61,725 bases of DNA from Paracoccaceae bacterium (GCA_014879735.1 JACSRN010000037.1:1-61725), one strand, 5' to 3'. Numbered from the stretch's first letter, positions 36,401 through 45,696 are shown. Program-made: numbers and translations. Notes: a model not told the origin generated them from the sequence alone.

Positions 36401-38484
36401 CGGGCGATGTCCTTGCGCAAAAGCAGCAGCGAGCCGTCGGATTGCATCACAACGTCGAAGGGAGCGGTGGCCACGGTCGAGGTTTCGCGTTCCACCACCA
36501 CCACCGGGCCGGAAACCCGGTCGCCGGGTCGCAGACTGTCGCGCGCGATGATGCCGGTGGGCAGCATCCGGGTGGCGGAGGGGTCGAAGACCTCGCGCAT
36601 CTGCGGTGGCATGATCGTCCTGCTCCCGGGCGTCAGGCTGACGGATTCGGGTGCCGGGCGTTCATCCGATGCCTTGACCGAAAGCGTGACGATCTCGATT
36701 TCCAACCCCGACAGCCCGTCGATGGCGCGACCGAAGAACCGGGCATAGGCGTCAAGGAAGCTTTGGCGGATCAGCCCGGCATCCCCGGCGGTAAACGGCC
36801 GCACCGGCAGCGGCACCGGGATCTCCCAGCCCTGCCCGCGATAGCGCATGAAGGCCGTGATCTCGCAAAGGATGCGGCCCGCCGCGCCCTGGCGGACGAA
36901 ACCTTCGGCCGTGACCTTCAGGTCTTCGACCAGCGCATTCACCGCCTGCGGGTCGAAAGTGGACAGGCCGATGATGCGCGAGGCCAGGGCCTCATAACCA
37001 AAAGGCGCCTTGAGAAAGCCGATGGCCGAGCCGACCCCCGCCCCCGGCGGGATCAGGCAGCGGTCGATGCCCAGCTTCTCGCAAAGCCGCGCAGCATGCA
37101 GCGGGGCGGCGCCGCCAAAGGCCACCATCAGGTTTTCCGAGATGTTCTTGCCGTTTTCCACCGCATGGACGCGGGCGGCATTGGCCATGTTCTCGTCCAC
37201 CACCTCGCAGATGCCGAAGGCGGCGGCCTGCGGCGCCAGTGACAACCGCTCGCCCACGTCGCGCGCGATGGCGGCTTGTGCCTTGCCGGTCGACAGCCTT
37301 ATCGCGCCGCCGGCGAAATTCTCGGCGTCAAGCTTGCCCAGAACCAGATCGGCATCGGTGATCGCGGGCCGTTCGCCGCCGCGCTGGTAGCAGGCGGGGC
37401 CAGGTTCCGAACCCGCGCTTTCCGGCCCGGTCTGGATGCGCCCCATGGCATCAACCCAGGCAATGGAGCCACCGCCGGCACCGATCTCGATCATTTCGAT
37501 CACCGGAATGGAGATTGGCATCCCCGACCCCTTGGCGAAGCGCGTGGTGCGCGCCACTTCGAAACTGCGGGCGGTTTTGGGCGAGAAATCCTCGATCAGG
37601 CAGATCTTCGCCGTGGTCCCGCCCATGTCATAGCTGACCACCTTGTCCAGCCCGAAGCGCTGCGCCACGTCGGCGGCAAAGATCGCCCCGCCCGCCGGGC
37701 CGCTTTCGATCAGCCGCACCGGGAATTCGGATGCGGTTTCAACCGAGATCAGCCCGCCGCCGGAATGGATCATGAAGACCGGGCAGCCTGCGCCCTTTTC
37801 CTGCAGCCGGGTCTGCAGCCGGCCAAGGTAATCGGCCATCCGGGGGCGCACATAGGCATTGGCGCAGACAGTGTTGAACCGCTCGAACTCGCGCATCTGC
37901 GGCGAGACTTCGGACGAAATCGAAATCGGCAGCCCCACCTTGGCCGCGATGATCTGGCGCGCCCGCTGTTCATGCGCGGGATTGAGGTAGGAATGGATGA
38001 ACCCGATGGCAACTGCGGCATAGCCGCCCGCCGCGATCCGCCCGGCAAGGGCCTGCAGGGCAGCTTCGTCCAGCGGCTGCAGTTCCTGCCCCCGCGCGTC
38101 GATCCGCCCGGCAACCGCGAAGCGATCCTCGCGCGGGACCAGCGGCGTCGGCAGCAGCAGGTTCAGGTCATGCTGGTCGAAACGGCTTTCCGTCCGCATC
38201 TCGATCACGTCGCGAAAGCCCTCGGTGGTGACAAAGGCCGTGCGTGCGCCGCGCCGCTCGATCAGGGCGTTGGTGGCCAGCGTCGTGCCGTGGATCAGGA
38301 TATCCAGATCGGCATAGCCCAAGCCGGCCTGCGACAGCACGATGTCCATTCCATCCAGGATGGCCTGTTCCGGCGCGGCATAGTTGGTCAGAACCTTGGT
38401 GGAGAACAGCGCACCTTCGGCTTCCAGTGCGATATCGGTGAAGGTGCCGCCAATGTCGGCACCCAGTCTGATCTGCGCGGTCAT
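36397..38484 (-). CDS. Hydantoinase/oxoprolinase family protein, HyuA-like subunit
   Basis: ATP-binding subunit of 695 residues. The N-terminal phosphate loop DIGGTFTDIALE and a second nucleotide motif SYDMGGTTAKICLI near residue 285 define the ASKHA-type ATPase core of HyuA and 5-oxoprolinase alpha. Conserved S-G-G-G-L-I and ESGPAGGAIF segments lie between. The final 150 residues form the usual C-terminal domain. It activates the amide carbonyl with ATP so that HyuB can complete ring opening. The lengths of both subunits are normal. The substrate is not fixed by sequence: N-methylhydantoin, 5-oxoproline and related lactams are all possible. Confidence 0.9.
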   Translation of the reverse strand: MTAQIRLGADIGGTFTDIALEAEGALFSTKVLTNYAAPEQAILDGMDIVLSQAGLGYADLDILIHGTTLATNALIERRGARTAFVTTEGFRDVIEMRTESRFDQHDLNLLLPTPLVPREDRFAVAGRIDARGQELQPLDEAALQALAGRIAAGGYAAVAIGFIHSYLNPAHEQRARQIIAAKVGLPISISSEVSPQMREFERFNTVCANAYVRPRMADYLGRLQTRLQEKGAGCPVFMIHSGGGLISVETASEFPVRLIESGPAGGAIFAADVAQRFGLDKVVSYDMGGTTAKICLIEDFSPKTARSFEVARTTRFAKGSGMPISIPVIEMIEIGAGGGSIAWVDAMGRIQTGPESAGSEPGPACYQRGGERPAITDADLVLGKLDAENFAGGAIRLSTGKAQAAIARDVGERLSLAPQAAAFGICEVVDENMANAARVHAVENGKNISENLMVAFGGAAPLHAARLCEKLGIDRCLIPPGAGVGSAIGFLKAPFGYEALASRIIGLSTFDPQAVNALVEDLKVTAEGFVRQGAAGRILCEITAFMRYRGQGWEIPVPLPVRPFTAGDAGLIRQSFLDAYARFFGRAIDGLSGLEIEIVTLSVKASDERPAPESVSLTPGSRTIMPPQMREVFDPSATRMLPTGIIARDSLRPGDRVSGPVVVVERETSTVATAPFDVVMQSDGSLLLLRKDIAR

Positions 38485-40145
38485 TGCTTGTCCTTCGCCG
38501 CCAGCGCGGCCTCACGCATCTGGGAAAGGGTCTGGCGGGGGGTCAGCGCCTCGGGCGAGACCAGCAGTTCCAGCACTGCCCCCGTACGCGAGGCACGGGC
38601 GCGGGCAAAGGCCGCCGGGAAATCCTCGGTCCGCTCCACCCGCTCGGCCTGAAAGCCGTAGGATCGTGCCAGCATCACGAAATCGGGGTTCTCCAGCGTG
38701 GTGCCAGAGACCCGGGCCGGATAGTTGCGTTCCTGATGGGCGCGGATCGTGCCGTAGATGCCGTTGTTCAGAATCAGGATGATGGGCTGCGCGCCGGCCT
38801 GCATCGCCGTGCCAAGCTCCTGGCAGTTCATCTGGAAATCGCCATCGCCGGCGAAGCAGACAACCGTGCGGTCAGGATAGGCCACCTTGGCCGCCACCGC
38901 CGCCGGAACGCCGTAGCCCATTGCGCCGGATTGCGGCGCCAGAAGCCGCGCCCTGGGGCCGAACTTGTAGAACTTGTTCGGCCAGACGGTGAAATTGCCC
39001 GCGCCATTGGTCAAGATGGCATCCTCGGGCAGAACCTCTCGGATATGGGCGGTGGCCAGCCCCATATCGACGGGAGAGGGCTGCGGCGGCAGGTTGAACC
39101 CCGCCTCCCAGGCCGCCCGCGCCCTGGCTCGCCAATCGGCCCACCCGCCCTTGACCGGGCGCAGCGCCGCGGCAAAGGCGTTCGGCCCGGCCTGAATGCC
39201 AAGCCTGGGTTGATAGATCTTGCCGAGTTCGCGATCCGAGGCATGGACGTGAAGCAGTTTTTGCACCGGAACCGGCACGGTCAGCAGGGTATAGCCGTCG
39301 GTCGTCATCTCGCCGAAGCGGATGTTGATCGCAAGGATGACATCGGCATCCCGGACCAGCGCCTTCACATGGGCGGGCATGCCTACCCCTGCCTCGCCGG
39401 CATAGACGGGCGAGAAGTTGTCGAACTGGTCCTGATAGCGGAAGGCCGCCACGACCGGGATGTCGCTGGTCTCGGCAAAGTCCTGCAGCGCGGCCCGGCC
39501 GGCCCCGGTCCAGTTGCAGCCGCCCAGCAGGATCAACGGGCGCTGCGCCGCCGCCAGAAGCACAAGCGCCTGATCCAGCGCCCCCGCTTCCGGGGCAGGT
39601 TCGGCAATCGGCGCCGGGCCGGTCAGCGGTGCGGCCGCGGTCAGGTCGGTCAGCATGTCCTCGGGCAGCGCGATCACCACCGGACCCGGGCGCCCGGTGA
39701 CGGCCGTGGTCCAGGCGCGGGCAAGGATTTCCGGGATGCGGTCGGCATCGTCGATCTCGACCGTCCATTTCGCCATCGTGCCGAAGACGGCGCGGTAGTC
39801 GATTTCCTGAAATGCCTCGCGGCCCTTCATATCGGTGCCGACCTGGCCGACAAAGAGGATCATCGGCGCCGAATCCTGCATCGCGGTATGCACCCCGATC
39901 GAGGCATTGGTGACGCCGGGCCCGCGCGTGACAAAGCACAGCCCGGGCTGCCCCATCAGCTTGCCCCAGGCCGCCGCCATGAAGGCCGCGCCCCCCTCGT
40001 TCCGGCACAAGACGAAATCGAACCGACCCCGGGTGTCATGGAGCGCGTCTAGCACCGCGAGATAGCTTTCTCCGGGCACGCCGAACGCCTTGGTCGCACC
40101 AAGCGACACAAGGCTTTCCACCAATAGCCGACCGCCGTTCCGCAT
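38481..40145 (-). CDS. Thiamine-diphosphate-dependent enzyme (acetolactate-synthase/decarboxylase superfamily)
   Basis: Three-domain ThDP enzyme of 554 residues. The catalytic glutamate is in CRNEGGAAFMA (near residue 50). The central domain lacks a clear second FAD motif. The C-terminal ThDP/Mg site is GDGDFQMNCQEL...NNGIYG. Family members decarboxylate 2-oxo acids, join them to aldehydes or cleave C-C bonds. The ATG giving MRNGGRLLVE is chosen because homologues begin there. An upstream ATG and TTG would add 16-18 residues and would put the start within 30 bp of the palindrome. It is the first gene of the operon ThDP-HyuA-HyuB-aminotransferase-UDH-DAO-LysR, joined mainly by 4-bp overlaps. 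Confidence 0.85.
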   Translation of the reverse strand: MRNGGRLLVESLVSLGATKAFGVPGESYLAVLDALHDTRGRFDFVLCRNEGGAAFMAAAWGKLMGQPGLCFVTRGPGVTNASIGVHTAMQDSAPMILFVGQVGTDMKGREAFQEIDYRAVFGTMAKWTVEIDDADRIPEILARAWTTAVTGRPGPVVIALPEDMLTDLTAAAPLTGPAPIAEPAPEAGALDQALVLLAAAQRPLILLGGCNWTGAGRAALQDFAETSDIPVVAAFRYQDQFDNFSPVYAGEAGVGMPAHVKALVRDADVILAINIRFGEMTTDGYTLLTVPVPVQKLLHVHASDRELGKIYQPRLGIQAGPNAFAAALRPVKGGWADWRARARAAWEAGFNLPPQPSPVDMGLATAHIREVLPEDAILTNGAGNFTVWPNKFYKFGPRARLLAPQSGAMGYGVPAAVAAKVAYPDRTVVCFAGDGDFQMNCQELGTAMQAGAQPIILILNNGIYGTIRAHQERNYPARVSGTTLENPDFVMLARSYGFQAERVERTEDFPAAFARARASRTGAVLELLVSPEALTPRQTLSQMREAALAAKDKQ

Positions 40146-40221
40146 CTTCACATCCAGTCTCTGTTTCACGTCATTCTTGCCGGCTTGCGGCATGGGCAAA
40201 AATCAAGAAATTCATTAGATC

Positions 40222-40238
40222 GGCAATTTTTACTTGTC
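40222..40238. promoter_or_regulatory. 17-bp operator-like palindrome, copy B
   Basis: GGCAATTTTTACTTGTC, one mismatch from copy A. It overlaps the last codons and stop of the FAD-dehydrogenase gene and lies 76 bp ahead of the chosen ThDP-enzyme start. Its persistence over coding sequence, where wobble choice is limited, makes chance less likely. It probably controls the ThDP-HyuAB operon. Confidence 0.65.
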
Positions 40239-41633
40239 AGTATCGGCAAGAATGACCCCGGGGTTGAGCAGATCCGCCGGATCGAATGCCGTCTTGATGC
40301 GTCGATTGAGCCCGCGCTCGACCTTCGGGCGCAGGGCATCGGCAAGTGCGATCTTCGACCGCCCAAGCCCATGTTCCGCGGCAAAACTGCCGCCCATCCC
40401 GGTGGCAAGCTCTGCCAGCGCCGACCCCAGCGCCGCGTCATGGCCGGCAAAGTCGCGCTGCCCGACGGGTGGCGTCAGGTTGTAATGGATGTTTCCGTCG
40501 GCCAAATGACCGAAAGGATTGATTCTGACGCCGGGAATGATCCCGTTGCACAGATCATTCCCCTGGGCGATGAAATCGGCGATGCGGGCCGGCGGTACCG
40601 AGATGTCATGCTTCAGTTGCGGCCCCTCGAGCCGCTGCCCCTCGGGCTGCTCCTCGCGCAGGCGCCAGAAGGCCGCCCTCTGCGCCCCCGAGGCGGCCAG
40701 CGCCCCGTCGGCGATCATGCCCTGCGCCATCCCCTGCTCCAGCAGCGCCGTCATGATGTCGGCCAGGGGCACAAGGGGCGAGCCTGCGCCCAGTTCCAGC
40801 AGAAGATAGGCTATCCCGCGGCTTTGCAGCGGCCAGGTCAGGGCCGGGACATGGTTCAACGCCAGCGCCAGCCCGGTTTCAGAGAAGAATTCCATCGCCT
40901 GCAGGAATTCTCCGGCCTCGGCGCGGACCAGCCTGCCATATTGGACCGCCGCATCGAAGGACGGCAGCGCCAGAAGCGCGGTCGCCCGCTGGCGCGGCGC
41001 GGGATGCAGGCGCAACACGGCGTGGGTGACGACGCCGAGCGTGCCCTCGGCCCCGCAGAACAGCTTGCGCAGCTGATAGCCGGCATTGTCTTTCTGCACG
41101 CCGCGCAGGCCGTTCCAGACCGTGCCATCGGGCAGGACCACCTCCAGCCCCAACACAAGATCCTGCATCATCCCGTAGCGGAATGCCTGCGATCCCCCCG
41201 CATTGGTGCCGATCAACCCGCCGATCTGCGCACTGCCCTCGGCCCCAAGGTGCATCGGAAACATCAGATCGGTGCCATCCAGCGCCTCGTGCAGCCGGGC
41301 GAGGACCAGTCCGGCCTGTACCGTGACGCTGTCCCCGGCCGGATCGGGCGGTTCCATCCCCGCCATGCGCGAAAGGTTCAGGATCACGCCGCCCGCCCTG
41401 CCCAGGACTGCCGCACCGCACAGCCCGGTATTGCCGCCCTGCGGCACGACCGCAACGCCGGCCCGGTGCGTCGCCGCCATCACCGCCGCAACCTCTGCGG
41501 TCGAAATCGGCCGCGCGACGCCCAGCGGCGGCTCGCCGTAGCGATTCAGCCAGTCCCGCGACCAGGGCGCGCTATCGGCGGCCGGGCTCCAGCCCTTTGG
41601 CCCCAGGATCTCCGCAAGCTGCCGTTCCAGCAT
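40230..41633 (-). CDS. FAD-linked 2-hydroxyacid dehydrogenase (GlcD/D-2-hydroxyglutarate dehydrogenase type)
   Basis: About 467 residues with the VAO-type FAD domain (VVPQGGNTGLCGAAVLGRAGG; MHLGAEGSAQIGGLIGTNAGG) and the C-terminal FAD-oxidase domain with the metal/substrate motif NPFGHLADGNIHYN and AEHGLGRSK. These are diagnostic of GlcD-like enzymes oxidising D-lactate, D-2-hydroxyglutarate, glycolate or similar 2-hydroxy acids to 2-oxo acids. The ATG after GCGGGGTG matches the family start; the frame stays open about 47 codons upstream but shows no family similarity there. In the regulon it could feed 2-oxo acid to the ThDP enzyme. Its C-terminal codons overlap palindrome copy B. Confidence 0.87.
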   Translation of the reverse strand: MLERQLAEILGPKGWSPAADSAPWSRDWLNRYGEPPLGVARPISTAEVAAVMAATHRAGVAVVPQGGNTGLCGAAVLGRAGGVILNLSRMAGMEPPDPAGDSVTVQAGLVLARLHEALDGTDLMFPMHLGAEGSAQIGGLIGTNAGGSQAFRYGMMQDLVLGLEVVLPDGTVWNGLRGVQKDNAGYQLRKLFCGAEGTLGVVTHAVLRLHPAPRQRATALLALPSFDAAVQYGRLVRAEAGEFLQAMEFFSETGLALALNHVPALTWPLQSRGIAYLLLELGAGSPLVPLADIMTALLEQGMAQGMIADGALAASGAQRAAFWRLREEQPEGQRLEGPQLKHDISVPPARIADFIAQGNDLCNGIIPGVRINPFGHLADGNIHYNLTPPVGQRDFAGHDAALGSALAELATGMGGSFAAEHGLGRSKIALADALRPKVERGLNRRIKTAFDPADLLNPGVILADTDK

Positions 41634-41635
41634 GA

Positions 41636-42030
41636 TCACCCCGCAAAGGTGTTGGCGGTCTTGACCGAGCTGTGGACGCCCATCGCCATCAATGAAATTG
41701 CACTCGATGTCGGCCATGACCTCCTCCAGCCGGGCAAAGGGCCTGCCCGTCGTGCCGAAGCCAATATTCCGCATGACCAGGGGAACGTCCGGCAAGAAAC
41801 GCTTTCAAACGGCAAGTAAAGCTTGCCCCGGCATCGACGCGCCCCGCAGAACGGACAATTGGCCATCCCACCGGGCCATCCTGCTTTTCCGGCCGGTTCC
41901 CGCACGAGGGTGAAGCGCGCGCCAGCCAGCCAGCCGTCGACACCCCGAAAGATCGGGATGTCTTCCTCCCTGTTGATGACAAGGATGGGCCAACGGTTCG
42001 CCCCGCGGCGCGGAGCATCCGATGCCGGGG
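41636..42030 (-). pseudogene. Frame-broken coding remnant upstream of the FAD dehydrogenase
   Basis: Two frames each look protein-like in turn, with strong G/C in third positions. Frame 1 covers about 42030-41830 (WPILVINREEDIPIFRGVDG...MANCPFC), frame 2 covers about 41800-41710 (VMRNIGFGTTGRPFARLEEV), and frame 1 resumes to its stop (MGVHSSVKTANTFAG). The stop is two bases ahead of the FAD-dehydrogenase ATG. Two compensating frameshifts in an otherwise plausible protein suggest a decayed gene or assembly indels. I do not recognise the family. Further upstream, a 12-bp tandem duplication at about 42130-42155 sits in non-coding sequence. Confidence 0.35.
41811..41827. promoter_or_regulatory. 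17-bp operator-like palindrome, copy C
   Basis: GGCAAGTAAAGCTTGCC has perfect 6-bp arms. Read on the minus strand it matches copy B at 14 of 17 positions and copy A at 13. It lies about 180 bp ahead of the chosen FAD-dehydrogenase start and just upstream of alternative starts in the same frame, so it probably controls that gene. Confidence 0.55.
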
Positions 42031-42223
42031 CGGGTCGCGCGGAGCGAGCCTGCCCGGATCGGCGGAACCCGCACCGAAACCGGACGGGACATCCCTCCCA
42101 CCAAGTGGCGGGGAAATGCCGGGGCCAGAGATGGCTCCCGAGATGGCTCCCGAGATCCCGCCAGGTTCGGCGTCCGGAGCACCGGACCAGTTTCAGCACC
42201 GGCGATCGGGTCGGCCGCCTGCA

Positions 42224-44257
42224 CTACAGCACGATCATCAGGCGGTAGGCGTCCAGGATTGCCGCATGAATGTTGCGGCTGGCAACGGCATCGCCGATGC
42301 GGAACAGCTGGTATGATCCGGCCGGGTTGGTGCGAATGGCCTGCGGGCGGGTGCTGATCAGCGCCTTGATATCCACCTCGCCCCGGTTGACCGAGCCATC
42401 CTTCAGCGCGAAATACAGCTCGTCCAGCGGCAGGGTACCGTATTCGACGATCACCTGGTCCGCTTCCTTCACGCGCTCCTGCCCGGCATATTCGTCGTTG
42501 AAGATCGCCGCGACCCGGTTGCCGCGCCGCTCCAGCCGCTCGATGCGCAGGTTCATCATGACCTTGACATTGTTCACGCTCAGCGCGCGCATATAGGCGG
42601 GATAGCTGGTCGAGCCGATGTCGGGGGCAAGGATACGTTCCGGCGTCACCAGATCCATGTCCTCGGCGCGCTCGGCGGCATATTCGGCGATGGTCATGCC
42701 GGAATGTCCGCCGTTGTTGTCGATGACGATAACCTGTCGCGCCGGGGCGACCGCGCCGGACAGGATATCCCAGCTTGTGGTCGCAAGGTCCTGGCCCGAG
42801 GAAAGCAGGTCGAGGTTGGGCATGCCCCCGGTCGCGATCACCACGGCATCCGGCTGTTCGGCCAGAACATCCTCCGCCTCGGCCCAGGTGTTGAAGCGGA
42901 AGGTCACGCCGAGCCTTTCGCATTCGGCCATGCGCCAGTCGACGATGCCAAGGATCTCGCGCCGCCGCTTCAACGCCGCGGTCAGCAGGACCTGCCCGCC
43001 GGCCTTGGCTGCCGCCTCGAAGACAACGACCTCGTGACCGCGCTCGGCCGCGACGCGGGCGGCCTCCAGCCCGCCGGGACCGGCGCCCACCACCACGACC
43101 TTCTTGCGCAGCGGTGCCGGGGAAATCTCGTGCGGCAGGCTTTCTTCGCGGCCTGTCGCGGCATTGTGGATGCAGACGGCCTGGCCGGTGTAGATCGAAT
43201 CGATGCAATATCCCATGCCGACGCAGGGACGGATGCGCGCCTCTTGCCCGGCCATAATCTTGCGCATGATATGGGGCTCGGCGATATGGGCGCGGGTCAT
43301 CGCCACCATGTCCAGCTTGCCGCTTTCGATGGCATAGCGCGCGGTCGGCACATCCTGGATCCGGGCGGCATGGAAGGTCGGCAACTGCACGTCCGACCGG
43401 ATTTCTCCGGCGAATTCCAGATGTGGCGCCGAGGGCGTGCCCATGTTCGGGATGACCCGGGACAGGCCCTCATCCGTCGCCACCCGGCCACGGATGACGC
43501 TGATGAAATCGATGCCCCCATCCGCCTTCAGCGCCCGCGCCATCGCCACGCCGTCATTCCGCGCAAGGCCCTTCTGCCATTGTTCATCGCAGACCATGCG
43601 CACGCCCAGGATCATCTCGTCCCCGATCCGCCCCCGGATCGCGGCGATCACCTCCCGCAGGAAGCGCAGACGATTTTCCAGGCCGCCACCATAGGCATCG
43701 CTGCGTGTGTTGGTGCCCGGCGAGAAGAACTCTGCCACCAGATGCGAGGCGGCTTCCAGTTCGATCCCGTCCAGGCCCGAGGCCTTCACCCGCTCGGCCG
43801 CATCGGCATAGGCGTTCAGGACACGGGCGAAATCCCAATCCTCCATCGCCTTGGGAAAGGCGCGGTGGGCGGGTTCCTGAATCGATGAGGGGGCGATCAT
43901 CGGCAGCCAGTCGGCCTTGTTCCAGTTCGTCCGCGCGCCAAGATGCGTCATCTGGATCATCACCGCCGCGCCGTGCGAATGCACGTCATCCGCCAGTTCG
44001 CCCAGCCAACGCACGCATTCGTCCTTGTGCAACTGGATGTTGCCAAAGGCCTGCGGGCTGTCGATGTCGATCACCGAGGACCCGCCGATCATCGTCATCG
44101 CTATGCCGCCCCGGGCCTTTTCCGCGTGGTAAAGACGGTAGCGCGCTTTCGGCAATCCCTCGTCGGTATAGCCCGGTTCATGCGCGGTCGACATCATGCG
44201 GTTGCGCAACTTCAGATGCTTCAGCTGGTAGGGCTGAAGCAACGGATCATGTGACAT
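42224..44257 (-). CDS. NADH:flavin oxidoreductase/FAD fusion, amine demethylase-type (DgcA/StcD-like)
   Basis: Flavoprotein of 677 residues with the trimethylamine-dehydrogenase architecture: an N-terminal FMN TIM barrel of the Old Yellow Enzyme type (about residues 1-340), an iron-sulphur linker (about 343-365), and C-terminal FAD/NAD domains (VVVVGAGPGGLEAARVA near 390). It is closest, from memory, to dimethylglycine/N-methylproline demethylases. The linker reads C-x5-C-x10-C, one cysteine short of the canonical four-ligand set. It is divergent from a LysR gene, which presumably regulates it. It is paralogous along its whole length to the protein encoded at the right end of the window. Confidence 0.88.
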   Translation of the reverse strand: MSHDPLLQPYQLKHLKLRNRMMSTAHEPGYTDEGLPKARYRLYHAEKARGGIAMTMIGGSSVIDIDSPQAFGNIQLHKDECVRWLGELADDVHSHGAAVMIQMTHLGARTNWNKADWLPMIAPSSIQEPAHRAFPKAMEDWDFARVLNAYADAAERVKASGLDGIELEAASHLVAEFFSPGTNTRSDAYGGGLENRLRFLREVIAAIRGRIGDEMILGVRMVCDEQWQKGLARNDGVAMARALKADGGIDFISVIRGRVATDEGLSRVIPNMGTPSAPHLEFAGEIRSDVQLPTFHAARIQDVPTARYAIESGKLDMVAMTRAHIAEPHIMRKIMAGQEARIRPCVGMGYCIDSIYTGQAVCIHNAATGREESLPHEISPAPLRKKVVVVGAGPGGLEAARVAAERGHEVVVFEAAAKAGGQVLLTAALKRRREILGIVDWRMAECERLGVTFRFNTWAEAEDVLAEQPDAVVIATGGMPNLDLLSSGQDLATTSWDILSGAVAPARQVIVIDNNGGHSGMTIAEYAAERAEDMDLVTPERILAPDIGSTSYPAYMRALSVNNVKVMMNLRIERLERRGNRVAAIFNDEYAGQERVKEADQVIVEYGTLPLDELYFALKDGSVNRGEVDIKALISTRPQAIRTNPAGSYQLFRIGDAVASRNIHAAILDAYRLMIVL

Positions 44258-44343
44258 TTCGGTTGGTTCCCAGTACCTGCGGTCTTGCCGCGACGGTGCG
44301 ATTTCGGGCAGCCTCGGTAAAGGCCAATAAGATTCATGGAGCC

Positions 44344-45252
44344 ATGAAGAACCCGCGCCGCAGCCTTCGCCACTCGATCCCCTCGCTGCACGGCCTGATG
44401 CTGTTCGAGGCCTCGGCCCGGCACCTGAACTTTTCCAAGGCGGCGGACGAGCTGGCGATCACGCAATCCGCCGTCAGCCACGGCGTGAAACAGCTTGAGG
44501 ACGCCCTGGGCCATCCGCTGTTCCTGCGCGAGAGCCGGGCCCTGACCCTGACCAGCCAGGGTGAGCGGCTGTTCGGCAGCGTATCGCGCGGATTCCTGTC
44601 GATTGCCGAAACCGTGGAAGACATAAGCGCCACCGATCAGAAGGATACGGTTGTGGTCAGTTGTTCGACGGTGCTGGCCGTGGAATGGCTGCTGCCGCGC
44701 CTGCCGGTGCTGCGCGGCAGCCAGCCCGACTTGAGGATCGAACTGCGCTGCCTGGACCGCGACCCGGACCTGATGGCCAATGGCATCGACGTGCAACTTC
44801 GGCTTGGAGACGGCCCCTGGCCCGGCCTGGAGGCAAGGGCATTCTGGCCGGAGCAGATCGTGGCGGTTGCCAGCCCGGACTATTTGCGCCGCTTCGGCCC
44901 GGTTGCCCTGGCCGATCTGCCCCGCCATCGGCTGATCAGCTACGTCGACCCGCATCGCTTCCGGATCGGCTGGGCCGAATGGCTGCGGTCGCAGGGCGTG
45001 CAATGGACCGAACGGCTTCCGGTCGTGATGCAGGTGAACGACTCGCTTGTATCGCTGAAAGCCGCCGAGGCGGGCGAGGGCCTGGCGCTTGGCTGGTGCC
45101 CGCTGATCGACCGGGCATTGATCGAGGGGCGATTGGTTCAGGTCTTGCCGGAGCGGCTGTTGACCGGCCGTCATCACCATATCTTGACCGTCAGGAACAA
45201 TCCCCGTCGCGCCATACGGCAGTTCTGCGACTGGCTGTTGGCACAGGAATAG
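44344..45252 (+). CDS. LysR-family transcriptional regulator (GcvA-like)
   Basis: Regulator of 302 residues, winged helix at residues 10-70 (HGLMLFEASARHLNFSKAADELAITQSAVSHGVKQLE) and effector domain from about 95. The ATG giving MKNPRRSLRH is chosen because upstream residues in the same frame are read antisense to the flavoprotein gene. It shares an 86-bp divergent promoter region with the OYE/FAD demethylase gene, the classic arrangement of a LysR activator and its target. No obvious dyad was found in the short gap. Confidence 0.9.
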   Translation: MKNPRRSLRHSIPSLHGLMLFEASARHLNFSKAADELAITQSAVSHGVKQLEDALGHPLFLRESRALTLTSQGERLFGSVSRGFLSIAETVEDISATDQKDTVVVSCSTVLAVEWLLPRLPVLRGSQPDLRIELRCLDRDPDLMANGIDVQLRLGDGPWPGLEARAFWPEQIVAVASPDYLRRFGPVALADLPRHRLISYVDPHRFRIGWAEWLRSQGVQWTERLPVVMQVNDSLVSLKAAEAGEGLALGWCPLIDRALIEGRLVQVLPERLLTGRHHHILTVRNNPRRAIRQFCDWLLAQE

Positions 45253-45696
45253 ATCGCTCGAAACCATGATCGCCGGTTCCGATTGCTCGCCCATGCCGCA
45301 GCGCCCGGGCCGGATCGAGAGCGGGCGCCGCGGCATGCCGGGACGCTGGTCAATGCCCCAACCGCCTCGACCCCGCCCCGACCTGTCCGCGCAACACCGA
45401 GCGCGCGATCATGGCAGCAGGCCCGGCACGCAGGGCAATCGTCAGATGCTGTGACCTGCCCCCCGGGGTGCGATGCGCAACTGCCGCAGCATTTTCCGGG
45501 GCCTGGCGCCAGTCGGTGCCGGGTTGGCCACCCGAGATGGACGGCCAGGATGCATCCTTCAGAGGGTTTGCGAGCATAGGCAGGAACGGCAAGCGGGCCA
45601 TGATCTGCGCCGCAGAAGTATCGCAGTGGGGCCTGCGGCGGGGCCCGGCGCTTCATCCGGGGTCAGATCCGGGCCAGGCCGGTGGCGTCGCCCCCG
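45253..45696. other. Non-coding gap between convergent genes
   Basis: About 440 bp between the LysR stop and the end of the next convergent gene. Frames here are rich in Arg, Pro and Ser and none resembles a protein. Several short GC dyads occur but no T-tailed terminator stands out. Confidence 0.5.

Noticed and set aside
45253-45696. Small proteins in the gap behind the second LysR gene
   Set aside because: All frames are Pro/Arg/Ser-rich with no ribosome site or domain.
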